Assembly: GCF_900113245.1 (NCBI RefSeq)
Contig: NZ_FOOQ01000001.1
Coordinates: 1,240,001-1,304,000 of the forward strand
Reading direction: 5' to 3'
Source of the DNA: Halopelagius inordinatus
GTDB lineage: Archaea > Halobacteriota > Halobacteria > Halobacteriales > Haloferacaceae
Length of the DNA: 64,000 nt
A program made the translations under genes and the position numbers. This document shows positions 32,417 to 41,685 of this stretch, piece by piece (within the stretch, counting starts at the first letter, position 1; each line of letters starts with the position of its first letter). The notes beneath the pieces are model-generated. The model did no database searches and had not been told where the DNA came from. It was given only the letters and a program-made list of their open reading frames with translations.

Positions 32417-34582
32417 ATGACCGACGAGGAGGGTCTCACTCTGACCGTCCGCGGCGCGGAGAAACGGGACGCCGGGCGGGGAATCGCTCGGCTTCCGGAA
32501 GCGACGCGGCGGACACTCGGCGTTCTCAGCGGCGACACCGTCGTCGTGGAGGGAACGCGAGAGACGGTGGCGAAGGTGTGGCCCGCGGGGGCCGGTGTCC
32601 CCGAGGGCGTCGTCCTCATCGACGCCGACACGCGCGCGAACGCGGGAGCGAAGATAGACGAGTCCGTTCGCGTCTCGAAGGTGGACGTAGACGACGCTCG
32701 TTCCGTCACGCTGGCGATGCCGGACGGCGTCGCCTTCGAGAACGAAGAGCGGGCGGTGGACCTGATAAAGACCAGCCTGCAGGACCGACCGATACAGGCG
32801 GGCGGACAGATTCACTTCGAACGGCTCAGCGACGACCCGTTCGTCGTCAGCGAGACGAACCCCGACGGGATGGTCCGAATCACCCAGTCCACGAGGCTCG
32901 AACTCGTCAGGCGCGGACGCGTCGAACGCGTCGTCGCCTCCGTCGGCCCCACGGCGGAGCAAGAGGACAACTCGACGGGCGTCACCTACGAGGACATCGG
33001 CGGGTTAGACGAGGAACTCGACTTGGTGCGAGAGATGATAGAACTCCCCCTCTCGGAACCGGAGGTGTTCGCCCACCTCGGCATCGACCCCCCGAAGGGC
33101 GTCCTCCTCCACGGGCCGCCGGGGACGGGCAAGACCCTCATCGCGAAAGCCGTCGCGAACGAGGTGGACGCCACCTTCCTGACCATCTCGGGACCCGAGA
33201 TAATGTCGAAGTACAAAGGCGAGTCCGAGGAGAAACTCCGCGAACGGTTCGAGGAGGCCAGAGAGAACGCCCCGGCCATCGTCTTCTTCGACGAGATAGA
33301 CTCCATCGCGGGGAAACGAGAGGACGGCGGCGACGTCGAGAACCGCATCGTCGGCCAACTGCTCTCTCTGATGGACGGGTTGGACGCCCGCGGCGACGTC
33401 ATAGTCATCGGCGCGACGAACCGCGTCGATACGCTCGACCCGGCCCTCCGCCGCGGGGGACGGTTCGACCGCGAGATAGAGATCGGCGTGCCGAACGAAC
33501 GCGGCCGCCGCGAGATTCTCGACGTCCACACCCGCCGGATGCCCCTCGCGGAGGACGTCGATTTAGAACGCCTCGCCGCGCGGACCCACGGGTTCGTCGG
33601 CGCCGATCTCGAATCGCTCGGGAAGGAGGCGGCGATGACGGCGCTCAGACGCTCTCGGCGCGCGAAGACGGGCGGAGAGAGGAAGTCTCTGACCGAGTTG
33701 CAGGTCACCGCCGCAGACTTCGAGTCGGCGATGGCGGCGGTCGAACCCTCCGCGATGCGGGAGTTCGTCGCCGAGTCGCCGACGACGACGTTCGACGAAG
33801 TCGGCGGCTTAGAGGAGGCGAAGGGAACGCTCGAACGCGCCGTGACGTGGCCGCTGACGTACGCGCCCCTGTTCGAGGCGGCCAACACGGACGCGCCCTC
33901 CGGCGTCTTGCTCCACGGGCCGCCGGGGACGGGCAAGACGCTCTTGGCCCGCGCCATCGCGGGCGAAAGCGGCGTCAACTTCATCCACGTCCGCGGCCCG
34001 GAACTTCTCGACCGCTACGTCGGCGAATCCGAGAAGTCGGTCCGCGAGGTGTTCGAACGGGCGCGACAGGCGGCCCCGGCCATCGTCTTCTTCGACGAGA
34101 TAGACGCCATCGCGACGAACCGCGACTCGATGGGCGGCGACTCCGGCGTCACCGAACGCGTCGTCTCGCAACTCCTGACGGAACTGGACCGACTGGCGGA
34201 CAACCCGAACCTCGTCGTCCTCGCGGCGACGAACCGAAAGGACGCGCTCGACCCTGCGCTCCTCAGACCGGGCCGCCTCGAATCGCACGTCGAAGTTCCC
34301 GCGCCCGACGCGGACGCCCGGCGGGCCATCCTCGACGTCCACGTCCGCGGCAAACCGCTGGCGGACGATATCGACCTCGACGCGTTGGCGTCGCGGATGG
34401 AGGGCTACTCCGGGGCGGACGTGGCCGCGGTCTGTCGCGAGGCGGCGATGCGCGCGATAGAGGAGGTGGCCTCGGCGTACGAGGGCGAGGCGGCGAACGA
34501 CCACGCGGCGGAGATACTGGTTCGACCGGAACATTTCGACGCCGCCCTCGACTCCGTTCTCCCGTCCGGCGCGGACGCGTAG
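32417..34582 (+). CDS. CDC48/VCP-type AAA+ ATPase
   Basis: A 721-residue double-AAA unfoldase. The N-terminal domain (about 1-185; VRGAEKRDAGRGIARLP, GDTVVVEG) is the double-psi barrel adaptor part. D1 has Walker A GPPGTGKT near 233-240 and Walker B FFDEID near 291; D2 has them near 502-509 and 558. Conserved arginine-finger and sensor segments (GATNR, LRRGGRFDREIE; AATNR, LLRPGRLE) are present. It extracts and unfolds proteins, often for the proteasome. In D2 the LESHVEVP stretch departs from the usual FDR pattern. Haloarchaea have several CDC48 paralogues; which one this is cannot be said. Confidence 0.93.
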   Translation: MTDEEGLTLTVRGAEKRDAGRGIARLPEATRRTLGVLSGDTVVVEGTRETVAKVWPAGAGVPEGVVLIDADTRANAGAKIDESVRVSKVDVDDARSVTLAMPDGVAFENEERAVDLIKTSLQDRPIQAGGQIHFERLSDDPFVVSETNPDGMVRITQSTRLELVRRGRVERVVASVGPTAEQEDNSTGVTYEDIGGLDEELDLVREMIELPLSEPEVFAHLGIDPPKGVLLHGPPGTGKTLIAKAVANEVDATFLTISGPEIMSKYKGESEEKLRERFEEARENAPAIVFFDEIDSIAGKREDGGDVENRIVGQLLSLMDGLDARGDVIVIGATNRVDTLDPALRRGGRFDREIEIGVPNERGRREILDVHTRRMPLAEDVDLERLAARTHGFVGADLESLGKEAAMTALRRSRRAKTGGERKSLTELQVTAADFESAMAAVEPSAMREFVAESPTTTFDEVGGLEEAKGTLERAVTWPLTYAPLFEAANTDAPSGVLLHGPPGTGKTLLARAIAGESGVNFIHVRGPELLDRYVGESEKSVREVFERARQAAPAIVFFDEIDAIATNRDSMGGDSGVTERVVSQLLTELDRLADNPNLVVLAATNRKDALDPALLRPGRLESHVEVPAPDADARRAILDVHVRGKPLADDIDLDALASRMEGYSGADVAAVCREAAMRAIEEVASAYEGEAANDHAAEILVRPEHFDAALDSVLPSGADA

Positions 34583-34615
34583 ACGGCGGCGGGCGACGCC
34601 GCTCTCGTTTCGGCG

Positions 34616-35731
34616 TCAGTCGTCGTTCGGCGGCGGGTCCGAGCCGATAGATTCGGCGGCGGTGACGTACGGCGTCACCGGTTGACCGTGGATCAACTCG
34701 CTGAACACCAGCCGAACGACCTGCACCGAGAGAACGACGATGAACGGGCCGAGAAACAGGCCGTACCAGCCGAACAGCATCGGCCCGCCGATGTATCCGA
34801 ACAGGACGAGTCCGGTGTGCGTGCTCCGAGCGGCCAGTTTCGGGAGGACGAACGTGAGGGGAACGAAGTCCAAAAGGAGGAACGCGACGACCAAGAGCGC
34901 GAGCGGATAGACGAGAAGCGACCCGTCCGCCTGGAGGGCCGAAACGGAGAGGTAGCCGACCAACGGCAGGTAGACCACTTTCCCGACGACCAGCGGAATC
35001 AGACTCGCCATCCCCGTCGCGATAGCGACGGCGGTGGGAATCGGCACCGCGACGGCCTGCGGCGCGAGGAAGTTGTAGCCGTGGTAGACGAAGAGAGCGA
35101 CGACGGCGACGACGAACACGAGAAGCGTCGTGCTGAAGTAGACGGTTTCGAGGTCGGTGTCCACGGCCGAGACGTAGGCGTACCCCGCAGAGCCTCTCTC
35201 GGCCACCTCCGAGCGGAACCACCCGGAGATGTCTCGCTCCTCGCGGAGGAGGTAGAAGGCGATGAGAAGCGCAAAGAACGTGTGCATCACCGCCGTCGTC
35301 GCCGCGCCGAGCACCCCGAGAACGGCCGTGGCCGCCGACCCGGCCCGCCCCCCGCCGTCCGAGTCTCGAAACGCCGACCGAACCGTCTCGACCGGACTCG
35401 ACTGCAACGCCTCCACGTTCACGTACGGTTGTAGGATCTGTTGGTACTGCTCTGCGAACGTGCTGAGTTCGCTGAGACCCATCGCGGCGAGGTACGCGAC
35501 GAACGCGAGGACCGGAACCGCGAGGAGAAACACCGTCGCGGAGGCGGCGTGTTCGTCCGACCCGACGTGGGGTCGAACGCGGTGGTACACCGGTCGAGTA
35601 CCGTAGTAAACGAAGATAGCGAGCACCACGGTTCCGACGAACCGGTAGGTGGCGAAGACGAGAAACGAAGCGAGAACGGCGGTCAGTCCCCACCACGCGA
35701 TGCGCGAACGCTCGGACGGTAGACGCGTCAT
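34616..35731 (-). CDS. AI-2E family transporter (PerM/YdiK type)
   Basis: A 371-residue membrane protein with about eight helices and the large central polar domain (about 90-150) seen in this family. Features include VLASFLVFATYRFVGTVVLAIFVYYG, YDISGWF-like region RDISGWFRSEV and the C-terminal PKLAARSTHTGLVLFGYIGGPMLFG-type loop. Members have been described as AI-2 exporters or Na+/H+ antiporters; the substrate here is unknown. It is convergent with CDC48 (33 bases between stops). Confidence 0.9.
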   Translation of the reverse strand: MTRLPSERSRIAWWGLTAVLASFLVFATYRFVGTVVLAIFVYYGTRPVYHRVRPHVGSDEHAASATVFLLAVPVLAFVAYLAAMGLSELSTFAEQYQQILQPYVNVEALQSSPVETVRSAFRDSDGGGRAGSAATAVLGVLGAATTAVMHTFFALLIAFYLLREERDISGWFRSEVAERGSAGYAYVSAVDTDLETVYFSTTLLVFVVAVVALFVYHGYNFLAPQAVAVPIPTAVAIATGMASLIPLVVGKVVYLPLVGYLSVSALQADGSLLVYPLALLVVAFLLLDFVPLTFVLPKLAARSTHTGLVLFGYIGGPMLFGWYGLFLGPFIVVLSVQVVRLVFSELIHGQPVTPYVTAAESIGSDPPPNDD

Positions 35732-35825
35732 GGCGTCCGCTACAGTCGGCGGTGCGAAAAGCGTGGTTGCGTGACGACACGAACCCGCGTCCGTAGTCGG
35801 GCGTCGGCGACAGAACGGTCGCGGG

Positions 35826-38645
35826 TCAGTCCCAGAACGACTGCGTCCGCGCGTACTGTCGCTCCTGTGCGAGGATATCGCGGTAGAAGTCCGCTTCGTC
35901 CTCTCGGAGTTTGGCGATGATTCGCGCGGCGTTCTGCGGGCCGACGCCGCGGGCGGCGAGGGCGATTACGGCCTGCTTGCCGTGACTCTGGACGAGACTC
36001 GCGGACCGGTAGGCGCGTCGCGTCAGTCGCTCCTGTTCGTCGTCTTTCTCCGTCGCGCGAACCGCTTTCACCGTCTCCTCGTCCCACGGGTTGAGACAGG
36101 CGATGCGCGTCGCGCCGCAGTCGGGACACTCCGGTTCGTCGGGGACGCGCCGCACTTTCGTCTTCCGCGTCCACTCCGTGCAGTGGAGACACATCAGGAT
36201 GACCCGGTCGTTTCTGATTCTGTCTCTGATGGCGTCGATGACGCTCGCGTCGGCGTTCTCGGGCACGAGGAAGTCCCGACCGCTCGAACTCCCGGAGACG
36301 CCGATGGGCGTCCGTTCGCGGGCGGTGGTGAGTTCCACGTCTCCCCCGTGTGTTCGGCGGAGGAGGGCCGTCGTCTCGGGGACGGCCAAATCGACGTGGA
36401 ACACCTCCCTGACCGCCTCGTCGTAGACGGGGGTGTCTTCGAGGGCGGCCACGAGTCGGTCCGCACCGAATCGCTTGTTCCCCCGGTAGCGCTTGAGAGC
36501 GCCGAACTTCGCGGCGACCTGTGCGAGGGTGAACTTCAGCGAGTCCGAGTGTTTCAACGCGAGTTCGAGCAGTCCCTCGACGTGGTCGGGGTCCGTCGCC
36601 TCTAGAACCTCGACGAACTCGTGGACCGACACCTTCGGCGGCACCTCGAAGGAGACGCGATAGGGGTCCACTTCGATTCCGACGGAGGACCCGGTTCGCT
36701 GGCCGACGAGGGCCGCGAGCAAGCGTCCGAGCGTCTCGTTGACGCGGTGGCCGTGACAGGAGTTCAGGACGACGCGACGCGCCTGCCCTTCGAGGACGAG
36801 GCGGTCGGCCGTCGGAATCGGGTGACCCGCCTCGACCTGTCGTTCGACCGGCTTCAACGCCTCCGAGACGGTGTGTTCGTCCGTCGGATAGCGGGTCAAC
36901 ACGTCGCGGGCGACGGCAGACCGGTCCGCGCCCGCCTCGAACTGCCGGGCGGCGATCTCGCGAATCTCGCCCACCTCGCCCGCGACGGGTTCGGGGACGG
37001 GAATCTCGGACCCCGTCCACGACGGCACCTCTCCGGTTGGGTCTTCGATGGGCGCGACGTTCACGCGCGCCTCCTCGTCGTCGATGTCGTTTATGCGCCA
37101 CATCTCGCCGCGTTGGACGAACGACGCGCCGGGTTCCGCGAAGTTGACGACGAATCGCTCGTCGAGGGTGCCTATCTGCCGCCGCGAGGACATGTCGTGG
37201 ACGTCGTACGTCTCCTCGTCGGGAATCATCGACAGGTTGGCGTAGAAGTACTGCCACGTCCCGCCGGACTTCTCTAAGAGGTCTTTTTCCTCGTCTAACC
37301 ACAGCAGGCGGTTGCTGTGGAGTTGGCGGACCACCTGGCGGAACTGGGACTCCGAGAGGTCACGGAACGGATAGGCGGCCGTCACGAGTTCGTACGCTTT
37401 CCGCGCCGACGCCTCGCCGGTGTCCATGACGACGCCGACGATCTGGTTCGCGACGGTGTCGAGACTGCCGTGGTGGATGTGGGCGGGTTCGACGTCGCCC
37501 GCCTCGGCGCGCCGGGCGATGGCGAGGGCTTCGAGGGTGTCGTCGGGGTCGGAGGTGACGACGGTGCCGCGAGACGTCTGGTCGCGGCGGTGGCCCGCCC
37601 GCCCGACCCGTTGGAGCAGACGCGACACCTCGCGCGGACTGCCGTACTGGACGACGTGGTCTACCCGCCCCACGTCGATGCCGAGTTCCATAGAGGACGT
37701 ACAGACCAACGCGTCGAGTTCGCCCGCCTTGAACCGGTCTTCCACGTCGATTCGCACGTCCTTCGAGAGCGACCCGTGGTGGACTTCTATCGGCGCGCCG
37801 AGTTTCTTCACCCGCGACCCGAGAGCCTCCGCTGTCTGTCGGGTGTTCACGAACACCAGCGTTGACTCGTGTTCTCTCACCACGTCGCGGACGACGCGGA
37901 CGTGACTGGCTATCTCGGCGTCGGTGGCGAGTTCGCCCGAGAGCGTCTCGTCCTCGGCGGTCACCTCCGGATGGACGACGGTGAAATCCACCTTGCTCGT
38001 GACGTCCACCTCGACTATCTCGAACTCCCTGTCGCCGGTGAGGAACTTCCCCACCTCTTCGGGCGACCCGACGGTGGCCGAGAGGCCGATTCGCTGGAAC
38101 GGTCCGGAGAGTTCGCGCAGGCGTTCGAGTCCGATGGTCAACTGCGCGCCGCGCTTGGCGGAGGCGAGTTCGTGCACCTCGTCGACGACGACGTGTCGAA
38201 CGTCCGAGAGCGCCGTTCGGAGTTTCTTCCCGGTCAGCATCGCCTGTAGCGTCTCGGGCGTCGTCACCAACACGTCCGGGGGGTCGTTGGCCTGCTTCTG
38301 TCTTTGGTACTGCGTGGTGTCGCCGTGGCGGACGTCTATCTCGACGTCTAACTCCTCGCCCCACCAGTCCAGTCGCTCTCGCATGTCGCGGTTCAGGGCT
38401 CGAAGCGGCGTGATGTAGAGCGCCGAGAGGCCCTCTCGGTCCTCGGGCGGCGACTCCACTATCGAGTTCAAGACGGGGAGCATCGCCGTCTCCGTCTTCC
38501 CGGTCCCGGTGGGGGCGATGACGAGGGCGTTTCTCCCCTCGGCGAGGGGCGGAATCGCGCGACGCTGTGGCTCCGTCGGTGTGGTGAACCCCCGCTTCGA
38601 GAGCGCGTCGCGAACGGTTTCGCCCAAGAGCGTGAACGCGTCCAT
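35826..38645 (-). CDS. lhr: Lhr-type superfamily 2 DNA/RNA helicase
   Basis: A 939-residue ATP-dependent helicase. Motif Q-like TEPQRRAIP, Walker A APTGTGKTE (about 44-52), DEVH box in VVVDEVHELAS, ATVGSPEEV (motif III) and QRVGRAGHR (motif VI) form the two RecA domains. A winged-helix and beta-sheet Lhr core follows. The C-terminal region has a cysteine pair set CLHC...CPDC, probably a zinc site, and a helix-hairpin-helix-like GVGPQNAARIIAKL. Archaeal Lhr proteins act in replication-linked repair. The ATG at 38645 matches the family; one at 38672 is in frame. The RPA operon follows within 1 kb on the same strand. Confidence 0.93.
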   Translation of the reverse strand: MDAFTLLGETVRDALSKRGFTTPTEPQRRAIPPLAEGRNALVIAPTGTGKTETAMLPVLNSIVESPPEDREGLSALYITPLRALNRDMRERLDWWGEELDVEIDVRHGDTTQYQRQKQANDPPDVLVTTPETLQAMLTGKKLRTALSDVRHVVVDEVHELASAKRGAQLTIGLERLRELSGPFQRIGLSATVGSPEEVGKFLTGDREFEIVEVDVTSKVDFTVVHPEVTAEDETLSGELATDAEIASHVRVVRDVVREHESTLVFVNTRQTAEALGSRVKKLGAPIEVHHGSLSKDVRIDVEDRFKAGELDALVCTSSMELGIDVGRVDHVVQYGSPREVSRLLQRVGRAGHRRDQTSRGTVVTSDPDDTLEALAIARRAEAGDVEPAHIHHGSLDTVANQIVGVVMDTGEASARKAYELVTAAYPFRDLSESQFRQVVRQLHSNRLLWLDEEKDLLEKSGGTWQYFYANLSMIPDEETYDVHDMSSRRQIGTLDERFVVNFAEPGASFVQRGEMWRINDIDDEEARVNVAPIEDPTGEVPSWTGSEIPVPEPVAGEVGEIREIAARQFEAGADRSAVARDVLTRYPTDEHTVSEALKPVERQVEAGHPIPTADRLVLEGQARRVVLNSCHGHRVNETLGRLLAALVGQRTGSSVGIEVDPYRVSFEVPPKVSVHEFVEVLEATDPDHVEGLLELALKHSDSLKFTLAQVAAKFGALKRYRGNKRFGADRLVAALEDTPVYDEAVREVFHVDLAVPETTALLRRTHGGDVELTTARERTPIGVSGSSSGRDFLVPENADASVIDAIRDRIRNDRVILMCLHCTEWTRKTKVRRVPDEPECPDCGATRIACLNPWDEETVKAVRATEKDDEQERLTRRAYRSASLVQSHGKQAVIALAARGVGPQNAARIIAKLREDEADFYRDILAQERQYARTQSFWD

Positions 38646-38744
38646 ACCCTGCGCGGACGACCCGTTTTGCATCGTCTTCGGTAGTGGTGCGAGCGGATTA
38701 AGCGCACCGCTCTCGGCGTCCGAAACCGGATGGACGTCGAGTGA

Positions 38745-38870
38745 TTACTTCCCCAGCAGTCGCAAGGCGATGCCGCCGAGGAGGACGATACCGCCGCCGA
38801 CGAACGTGCCGGGTACGGGGAGGACGAACAGCGCTACGCCGAGAACCGCGACTATCGTAGAGAGCTTCAT
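38745..38870 (-). CDS. 41-residue hydrophobic microprotein
   Basis: Reads MKLSTIVAVLGVALFVLPVP, then a Gly-rich second hydrophobic stretch (TFVGGGIVLLGGIALRLLG) and a final Lys. The two helices are split by a PVPG turn, like a tiny membrane hairpin. The start has a plain ATG and the frame is closed at both ends by coding genes on the same strand (rpe-like gene upstream, lhr downstream). The amino-acid composition is too ordered to be chance. Function unknown. Confidence 0.65.
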   Translation of the reverse strand: MKLSTIVAVLGVALFVLPVPGTFVGGGIVLLGGIALRLLGK

Positions 38871-38961
38871 ACCGTCTCACACTCCCGGCGGACGGAAATG
38901 TCGTATTGCCGCCGAAACAGAGAGTGTCTCTCGAACTAACGTCGGCGTCGCCCCCGCACCC

Positions 38962-39795
38962 TCACAGGGAGTCGTACGCGCCGAGGCGCGTCCCGTCGAG
39001 GAGATACGCGTCCGCAGAGCGGAGGGCGTCGGGGAGGAACGGCGATAGAAAGCCCTGCCCGTCGACGTTGACCCACGTCCCGCCGGACCGGTCGTTGAAC
39101 GCCGGGAAGACGACGAGTTCGGGCGACTTCCAGTCGAGTTCGGCGGTATCGGCAGGCTTCGCCCGTCGGTCCGACGGACCGCGCCCGCCGACGTCGAGTC
39201 CGAGGTGGTCGGCGAACGGTTCGGGGCGGAGAGGGCCGCGAAGCCACGCCCGTTCTTTGCGTCCGCCGCCGACCGAGTCTTCCAGTCTGACGGCGGGGTG
39301 TTCGTGCGCCGAACAGACGATGTCGGCTTCGAGCACCTCTCGCTTCGGCCACCGGTGTCCGTGGACGAACCCCACGTCGCCGAGACGGACGCCCGCCCCG
39401 TCGGTGACGACGAACCGGTCGCCGAACTCGGGGGCGAGTTGCTCTTCGATGCCGCCGTCGTGGTTGCCGCGGACGAGAGTGACGGGCACCCGGTCGGTGA
39501 CCATCTCCGCGAACGCGGCGAGTTCGCCCTCCTCGTCGCCCTTCGGATTCCCGATTTGGTGACCCAAGTCGCCGAGGACGACCAGTCTGTCCGGGTCCGT
39601 CCGGTCGAGGAGACTCCGAATCCGGGCGCGTCGGACCTCCGCGTGGCTATCGAGTTCGACGCCGCGTTCGTACCGCAGGCCCGCCTCGATTCCGGCGTGG
39701 TAGTCGGCGACGACTAACGCACGCTCTCGGCCGACGTCGGCGACGGCCGCCGGTTCGCCGGAGACGGGTTCGACCAACGGGCGCGAATCTGTCAT
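38962..39795 (-). CDS. rpe: RPA-operon metallophosphoesterase (Rpe-like)
   Basis: A 277-residue calcineurin-like phosphoesterase. The metal ligands are in order: D31/H33 in VADYHAG, D76 and H79 in GDLGH, N111/H112 in GNHDGG and H147 in HGHRWP; a further AHEH provides the last histidine. It is the third gene of an rpa1-rpap1-phosphoesterase operon known from Haloferax volcanii (gene names from memory), with 6 bases between it and rpap1. It probably acts on nucleic-acid ends or nucleotides at ssDNA, but the substrate is not established. Confidence 0.9.
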   Translation of the reverse strand: MTDSRPLVEPVSGEPAAVADVGRERALVVADYHAGIEAGLRYERGVELDSHAEVRRARIRSLLDRTDPDRLVVLGDLGHQIGNPKGDEEGELAAFAEMVTDRVPVTLVRGNHDGGIEEQLAPEFGDRFVVTDGAGVRLGDVGFVHGHRWPKREVLEADIVCSAHEHPAVRLEDSVGGGRKERAWLRGPLRPEPFADHLGLDVGGRGPSDRRAKPADTAELDWKSPELVVFPAFNDRSGGTWVNVDGQGFLSPFLPDALRSADAYLLDGTRLGAYDSL

Positions 39796-39801
39796 CGTCT
39801 C

Positions 39802-41685
39802 TCAGATGGACTTCAGCGTCCCTTCCGCGGGTTCGTAGCATTTCCCGCCCATCAGCGCGTCCTCGATTGCGTCCTCGACGTCGCTTTCGTCCGCGCCGTA
39901 CTGGTCCACGACGGCGGCGACGACCGCCTCTCGGTCCGCACCGTCGCCGTCGTCTAACTCCGACATCACGTCGACCGCGGCGTCTTCGAGGTTCACGTCC
40001 GCCGCGGGTTCGGATTCGTCGGCGTCCGAATCGGCTTCGACCGTCTCCGACTCGTCGGCCGCCGCAGTCTCGACCGATTCGGACTCGGTCGTCGCCGTCT
40101 CGGCGTCCACCCCTCCCGACGCCGGGCCGGACTCCCCGGCTACCTCGTCGGCATCGGCAACGTCGTCAGGCGAGGCCCGATCGCTTGCCGAGGTTCCCTC
40201 GGCAACGTCGATGTCGGCCTCGCCGGGCGCTTCGACCTCAGTACCGGTGGAGAACTCGGTGCCGAACTCCTCTTCGACTTCGCGGCGTTCCTCCTCGTCC
40301 ATCTCGTACATCTCGTCCGTCGAGGGCGCGGCGGCCGCTTCGTCGGTCGAGTCGGAGTCCGCGTCGGCCCCGTTGGCGGTCAGTTCGTCGGACTCGGCGG
40401 TCGGCGACTCGTCGGTCGCGAAGTCGCCGAGTTCGTCCGACGAGGCGGGAGCGTCCTCGTCTGCGGGTTCGTCGCCGCCGAAGTCGCCCAACTCCTCGGT
40501 CGCGTCGGCGTCGTCTCCGGTCGCGTCCGCACCGGCCGACGCTCCCGGTTCGGGGTCGGTCGGCGCGTCGTCGGATTCGACGACCGACGACGCGTCTCCG
40601 GCGGGTTCCGGCGTCTCCTCGACGCCCTCGGCCGCCGTCTCGCCCGCGTCCGGAACCGGTTCCGGCGTCGTCGTCGCGTCCTCGGGGTCGGACGCCGCCG
40701 TCTCCGCCGCGGGGGAGTCGGTCGCCCTCGACTCCGCGCCCGTCTCGTCTGCATCCGTCGTTTCGGCGTCGCCGTCGGCCGTCTGTACGTCGGCCGCCGC
40801 GTCGTCGGCCACCGCGACGTCCGCTTCGGAGACGGCGTCTTCGCCCGCCAGTCCGTCTGCGTCTTCGACGGTGGATTCGACCGTCTCCGCCGCGGTCAGT
40901 TCGTCTTCGAGTGCGTCCTCGTCGGTCGCCTCGGCCGCCGGTTCGACCGGCGAGTAGTCGCCGAGGTCGAGTTCCGGAAGTGACCCCAGCGTGTCCGGCC
41001 CGTCGTCACCGGGCGCGACGTCGAGTGAACTCACGGACTCGCGGTCACCGGAGACGAGGTCCAACGCCTCGACGGCGAGGCGTCGGACCGCTTCGAGGTA
41101 GTGTTCGGTCGTCCCGTAGTGGTCGATGGCCATCGGGATGCCCGTCGCGAGCGACTCGTCCACGCCGCGGGCTTCGAGTGCGCGGCGCAAGTCGTCGCCG
41201 CGTTCGTCCATCTCCAACGCCGCCGCGAACGTCGCCACGCGTTCGAGGGTGGCCTCCGCCGCGGAGACGACCCACCGGTCGCGCGTGTCGGCGTCCACGT
41301 CGTTGATGCTCTCGGGGCGAACCGAGGTGAACACGCGGTCGGAATCCTCGGGTTGGTACGTCCGCGCCTTCCCCGTCAGAGAGACGAACGCGGGCGGCGT
41401 CGCCCGGTCCAAGAACGCCATCGCCTCGGGTTGGTACTGTCCGGCGTAGGTGACGAACGCGCCGGAGGGGTCGACGATGCGGCCCCGGAGCACCTCCTCG
41501 TTTACGTTCTCTATCTCCGTGAGGACGCCGACGGCGAACAGGCGGTTCACCCGCGCGCCGGTGGGCGTCACGACGTAGTTCGGCGCGCGTTCCTCGTCGC
41601 CCTCCGAGTACGAGAGGGAGGCGTCGTCGAACTCGGCGGCGAACATGCGGTAGGCCACCTCGCGGCGGTTCTCGACGACGCTCAT
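39802..41685 (-). CDS. rpap1: RPA-associated protein (Rpap1-like)
   Basis: A 627-residue partner of RPA1 (COG3390 type). The N-terminal part (about 1-190) is a conserved fold with MSVVENRREVAYRMFAAEFD, an OB-like region ending in the motif DPSGAFVTYAGQYQPEA. Residues about 215-560 are an Asp/Glu/Ala/Ser low-complexity linker, probably disordered. The C-terminal 60 residues (DREAVVAAVVDQYGADESDVEDAIEDALMGG) look like a winged helix that ends GKCYEPAEG. ATG overlaps the rpa1 stop by 4 bases, so it is co-translated. Known role: stabilises RPA1 on ssDNA. Confidence 0.92.
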   Translation of the reverse strand: MSVVENRREVAYRMFAAEFDDASLSYSEGDEERAPNYVVTPTGARVNRLFAVGVLTEIENVNEEVLRGRIVDPSGAFVTYAGQYQPEAMAFLDRATPPAFVSLTGKARTYQPEDSDRVFTSVRPESINDVDADTRDRWVVSAAEATLERVATFAAALEMDERGDDLRRALEARGVDESLATGIPMAIDHYGTTEHYLEAVRRLAVEALDLVSGDRESVSSLDVAPGDDGPDTLGSLPELDLGDYSPVEPAAEATDEDALEDELTAAETVESTVEDADGLAGEDAVSEADVAVADDAAADVQTADGDAETTDADETGAESRATDSPAAETAASDPEDATTTPEPVPDAGETAAEGVEETPEPAGDASSVVESDDAPTDPEPGASAGADATGDDADATEELGDFGGDEPADEDAPASSDELGDFATDESPTAESDELTANGADADSDSTDEAAAAPSTDEMYEMDEEERREVEEEFGTEFSTGTEVEAPGEADIDVAEGTSASDRASPDDVADADEVAGESGPASGGVDAETATTESESVETAAADESETVEADSDADESEPAADVNLEDAAVDVMSELDDGDGADREAVVAAVVDQYGADESDVEDAIEDALMGGKCYEPAEGTLKSI

